Below are positions 60,370 through 64,000 of a DNA stretch of 64,000 bases, piece by piece (positions within the stretch are counted from its first letter, which is position 1; every line of letters begins with the position of its first letter). The stretch is from positions 44,916,593 through 44,980,592 of the forward strand of contig OX419759.1 in assembly GCA_948567375.1 (NCBI GenBank), given 5' to 3'. A program made the position numbers and the translations under genes. The notes beneath the pieces were generated by a model. The model was not told the DNA's origin. It saw only the letters and a list, made by a program, of their open reading frames with translations, and searched no databases. This DNA comes from Lunularia cruciata. Its lineage: Eukaryota; Streptophyta; Marchantiopsida; Lunulariales; Lunulariaceae.

Positions 60370-62318
60370 CAGTGCGGATTTACCCAAAAGTTGCGGATTC
60401 AGGGCGGACCTTTCTGATATGGCTCTTGGAGAGAGCTGTATCAAAAATGAAATCTGAAACGATTAGGCCTAAGTAAGCCGCTTTCGAATATGGCTTCGGG
60501 AGAGATTGGAGGTGTTAAACAACGCAAGAGAGGAGAAGGCACTCGTCTCAACGATGCACAACGTCTTGAGATTCTTGAGGAAACTCCAACAAGAGCATGC
60601 TAATGGTAAGAAACCCTCGATGCAGAGCTTAGGCAAAGAGTATAGAGTGAATGATAAAACTATTCACAATATCTAGGCCGCTGCAGATGACATCAAAGCC
60701 AGAGCAATGAGTGTTGAAGTATTGATAAGGCAGAAATGGTCAGGGTCTGGAAACCACAATTTCCCGAGTTGGAGTAGACATTGTTTGAATTTATTGAGGG
60801 TTGTGGGATGCTCAGTGGATGTTGAGATTCCACCGGCAATGATTATCACAAAAGCAAAGCAAATTGCTCAAACATTGGGTGATTTTATTACCAGCTTTCA
60901 AGCTAGTTGGAGATGGTATCAATTTTTCAGAACTAGGCATGCTCTAGGAGCAATTTGATTTCATGGTGAATGCGGCAAAGTTGACCAAGACAACTCTCAA
61001 ACAGTTGGTGCACTTTGTGAACTCAATGAGATTATCAAAGATTATGATACCGGTTGCGTTTATAACATGGACGAGACATGTGTAATTTTCAGATGCTGCC
61101 TCGTTGTACTGTTTTGCTACAAACAGAAGATGTTTCCACTATTAGAGAGAGAAAGAAATCAAAATAAAGAGCCACTCTCATTGTCTGTTGTAATGCGACT
61201 GGAGCAGAACATTTTCATGTTGTAATGATCTCCAAAGCTAAAGCCCTTGTGTGTATTGCTAGACGCCAATGGCCAATCCCATATTTTCAGCAAAATAAAG
61301 CTGGGATGGACGTCAACGTCTTTAAGGAATGGTTCAACAAGTCTTCAAACCATATCTTAGAAAAAGAACTGGTCGTAAGGTGTTGCTTATCTCTAGTGCA
61401 TTCAAAACCTTTCAAGAAAAATGATATATGGGTTGCATTTTTTACACCAAATGTCACTTTGTGGAAGCAGCAGATGGATATGGGAATTATTCTTGCTCTT
61501 AAAAAGCATTGAAAATACCTACTTATGAAAGATGTTTCATATCACAATCTTACAAAAGCAAAACTCCAATTGGAAGTAGAGTCCTCTAGAATGAAGCGTG
61601 GTGCTGGAGGTGTCAAGTTTGGAAAACTTGCACACCTTCTTGATGCTGCAAAATATGTAGTTACCACATGGAATTATATTTGATCAAAACACTCAAAAAT
61701 GGCTTCAAGAAAGCCAATATTATTCTTGATTTCTACTCTCAAGAAACTAAATTATTTGTCAATAATTTTGATGATAAAATTGTTGAGAATTTGATTCCTT
61801 TCATGCAAGACTTGTCCATTTTAATCTCTTGCAAGATTCCTCTACATCAATGAGTGATGAGGGTACAAACATATTTGACCATCGATCATCACAACTTCAA
61901 AAAATATCAACAAGCCTTACTTGAAGACTTTGACCAACAATTTCAAGAGGATGAACGTGAATTGCTAGAGTATGAGGTTATACTTAATAATGAATCAGAA
62001 AATGCTGATCAACTTGATGAAGAGTGTGCAAGAGTTTCTATCCAAGAAATTCTTTTGGATGCGGTTAATTTGAATTCAAAGATTAGGAATCTACTTACTT
62101 CTTGATCTTTGCCTCAAGAAAAACTTTGTTCTTTGCTTGATAGCATCTTTAGAATGAAAAACATTGCATAGCAAGAAAATTCAATTATTGTGCGAGAAAG
62201 AGTGATGGAAAGCAACCAAATGACTATTCATGACTTTGGATTCGTGTAGTAAATAAATATAAATTTACCATGTTGATATGGTATTTTCTCAATTTGCAAT
62301 GTGGACTTATCCGCTATG
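60370..62318 (+). mobile_element. pogo/Tc5-like DDE transposon, decayed
   Basis: The transposase relic starts with ATG at 60490 (MASGEIGGVKQRKRGEGTRL, then NDAQRLEIL of the helix-turn-helix). It continues with IRQKWSGSG, a CENP-B-type DNA-binding region (MIITKAKQIAQTLGD, SFQASWRWYQFFRTRHALG), then the DDE_1 domain: YNMDET with the first catalytic Asp, VMISKAKALVCIARRQWP, and PNVTLWKQQMDMGIILALKK with the last Asp. The segment that should hold the second Asp (LLISD-type) is garbled. At least six stops or frameshifts break the gene between 60580 and 61860. Possible ends are CAGTGCGGAT at 60370 and, inverted, ATCCGCTATG ending at 62318; the expected TA target duplication is not evident, so these bounds are tentative. 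Confidence 0.75.
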
Positions 62319-62839
62319 TGGACATAAAAAATACAGACTTATCCGTGAACTTATTATACTTTATAGAGAGCAAAGCAACTCAATCTCAACTCCACAAACA
62401 TTGTCTAGTTCTTGTACTAAGCCTGCTTCATGAGGCATTGATAGTGATGTTTACTATAAAGCATTGATCATTTGTTTCATCATTTTCTTAAACCTACCCC
62501 TTGATATTAATGCAGGCAAGAAGAGGGAGGTAGAGCAAAAGGCAAACTTAAGCACATGGAACAATGATAGATAGTGCTAGGAAATATACAAGGTAAGTTA
62601 CATGTCTGAATCTTATGTCACAAACATGTCATGTTGTCATTAAGTGAAGTGGCAAATAGAAAGTGAGGCGCGGGAACAGACCTTGGGCTCCAATGTAGGT
62701 TCTATCCGTTTCCTAATTGTTATCAACTTATTGGGTACATAAGCTATTTGTAACATCAGTTTCTTCACTACATACGTGTAGTTTATGTCTCTACAATAGG
62801 TTATAGGTCCAAGCATTCCTAGGTCATTGTATTGCTTGT

Positions 62840-63219
62840 ATTGCAGATCCATTGTGAATCAAACTTTGATCACTTCACCAATATTGCCAAATTTATGCAA
62901 GTATGGAAAATGATACATCCTTGTATATTGTATTGAGCCTCTTAAAGGTGCAAAGAACTACCTTGCTTGGAAAATCCAAATGAGCAACATTATTGACGAC
63001 CAAGTACATTGATGGCACACAATGGCCTATCAATGCCACATAACTTGAAGGTTGGAACAAGGATGACCAAAAAGCAATCTTTGCAATTAGGCTTTGTGTT
63101 TCTCTCACACTGATTGTGCAAGTCTCTAGTGAAGCTACTGCCATAATAGCTTGAAGTGCATTGATAAAATGTCTTTACAACTATTAGACCTTTAGCTATC
63201 ATAATGGGAAGGAGAAAGT
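62840..63219 (+). mobile_element. Ty1/copia gag fragment, broken
   Basis: IEPLKGAKNYLAWKIQMSNI (about 62932-62990) is the hallmark start of a copia gag (UBN2/DUF4219 type), followed by decayed matches up to GRRKLW at about 63207-63224. The upstream stretch (about 62850-62910) reads as its N-terminus. Similarity ends where the next LTR begins, so another element was inserted here. The fragment is broken. Confidence 0.65.
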
Positions 63220-63648
63220 TGTGGTATACAATAACAATATGGAGTTTAACAAAGTAGTTAGTAAGGCTAATGAACTAGAGAAAAAGCAAAATTAGTCCAA
63301 AATATTCTAGAAGCATCTAGTAAGCTTCTAAGTTAGTCGAGAAGCTTCTTGAGAAGCTTGCCGACTAGCTTAACTTGCACTTCAGCAGGTAGCTTCTAGA
63401 AGCTTCCAACTAGCTTAGCTTGCATGCAAAATAAGCGACTTCTAGAAGGAAGCTTCTTGGTTAACTTGGCTTGCGCTTTAAGAAAGCGGCTCAAGGAAGC
63501 TTCTTGAGAATCTTCTCAAGGGCCTTGTATGCTACCTATAAATACCTAGGCTGAAGCTCATGCTAGGCAATTAGAGTTTTCCCATATTCAAGTGTCCCAA
63601 TGTGAGTTTCCATTCTCCTATTTCTCTCCTTGGTCTTGGTCTTTTACA
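63220..63648 (+). repeat. 5' LTR of a further LTR retrotransposon
   Basis: It starts TGTGGTATACAATAACAATA and ends TTTTACA, immediately followed by TTGGTATCAGAGC (63649-63661), a perfect initiator-Met tRNA primer-binding site. Length about 429 bp. The left boundary is inferred from the end of copia gag similarity and the TG. Confidence 0.75.
63304..63545 (+). promoter_or_regulatory. Heat-shock-element-like array plus TATA box in the LTR
   Basis: Alternating GAA and TTC blocks spaced by two bases recur at 63304-63314 (TTCTAGAAGC), 63340-63358 (GAAGCTTCTTGAGAAGCTT), 63394-63406 (TTCTAGAAGCTTC), 63440-63458 (TTCTAGAAGGAAGCTTCTT) and 63496-63517 (GAAGCTTCTTGAGAATCTTC with flanks). This matches the heat-shock-factor consensus nGAAnnTTCnnGAA. 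A TATA box (CTATAAATAC, 63536-63545) lies about 20 bp downstream of the last block. Confidence 0.7.
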
Positions 63649-64000
63649 TTGGTATCAGAGCAGGAATGAGATGAATGGAATTTATGAACCACCAAATCCA
63701 CTTCCACCAAACCATTGGGATTTTTGTATCCAAGTACTACCCAAGCATTGTTTCACACAATTCATCACCTCGCACTTTGGACAAGATTTTTTACATATGA
63801 TCACAATATCTGAAGAACCCTTGGTGCTTCCGATTGTAACTTATGGAGAATGATGGATGTGCTGCTTCTATGTGTTAACAAATTAGATAGATTAGGGGTG
63901 GCATGATAGAGGAGCAACCATGGTGGCAATGCACAATGTTATCCTTGCTATGCAACAACAAATCAAGCACCTTACTTGATTATTAGATGAATGAGATCTT
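63649..64000 (+). mobile_element. Start of the internal region of the LTR element (runs off the window)
   Basis: After the primer-binding site a short frame begins near 63671 (MNGIYEPPNPLPPNHWDF), followed by a Met/Gln-rich stretch near 63919 (MVAMHNVILAMQQQIKHL) typical of gag-like leaders. Too little is present to assign copia or Ty3. It appears broken. Confidence 0.5.

Overview
The window reads as nuclear DNA of a land plant, probably a non-flowering one (bryophyte, lycophyte or fern; inference). Reasons: a multi-exon peroxisomal acyl-CoA thioesterase of the plant type with an N-terminal cyclic-nucleotide-binding domain, an arabinogalactan-protein-like secreted gene, TTTAGGG/CCCTAAA telomere-type repeats, a mitochondrial cytochrome b fragment inserted in the nuclear sequence, and plant-type Ty1/copia, Ty3 chromovirus, LINE-like and pogo/Tc5-like elements. 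There are no operons or bacterial signals. Every splice model here is read by eye from GT-AG sites, frame and family memory.

Layout. 0-2 kb: a minus-strand, four-exon candidate gene for a secreted Pro/Ala-rich protein. 2-10 kb: gene-poor DNA with many two-copy tandem duplications, a possible Harbinger transposase tail, a purine/pyrimidine-skewed stretch and a near-perfect 66-bp inverted repeat whose loop carries CCCTAAA repeats. 10.1-18.7 kb: an unidentified dispersed unit present in three main copies, with a broken copia element (12.3-17.5 kb) inserted between units. 20.07-26.59 kb: the best gene of the window, a 16-exon minus-strand acyl-CoA thioesterase (about 435 aa) ending in the peroxisomal signal AKL. 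28.5-32 kb: short repeats and no convincing gene. 32.5-36 kb: a decayed LINE-like reverse-transcriptase element. 36-45 kb: very AT-rich DNA with a ~190-bp triple repeat, a foldback element and a coiled-coil gene relic. 45-54.4 kb: a solo LTR and two nested Ty3 chromovirus copies on the minus strand. 54.4-60.3 kb: AT-rich spacer, a cytochrome b NUMT, a tRNA-like SINE candidate, a MITE candidate and tandem duplications. 60.4-62.3 kb: a decayed pogo/Tc5 transposase. 62.8-64 kb: a copia gag fragment interrupted by the start of another LTR element whose LTR carries a cluster of heat-shock-element-like motifs just upstream of a TATA box.

Only two regions look like living host genes: the thioesterase (strong) and the AGP-like gene (moderate). 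They share no visible pathway. The rest is mostly transposon fossils and short duplications. The observations most worth checking are the heat-element array in the terminal LTR, the near-perfect hairpin at 6.8 kb, the Ser-to-Gly change at the presumed catalytic position of the thioesterase, and an uncharacterised ~43-bp repeat core shared by sites at 9.7, 30.6 and 58.4 kb.
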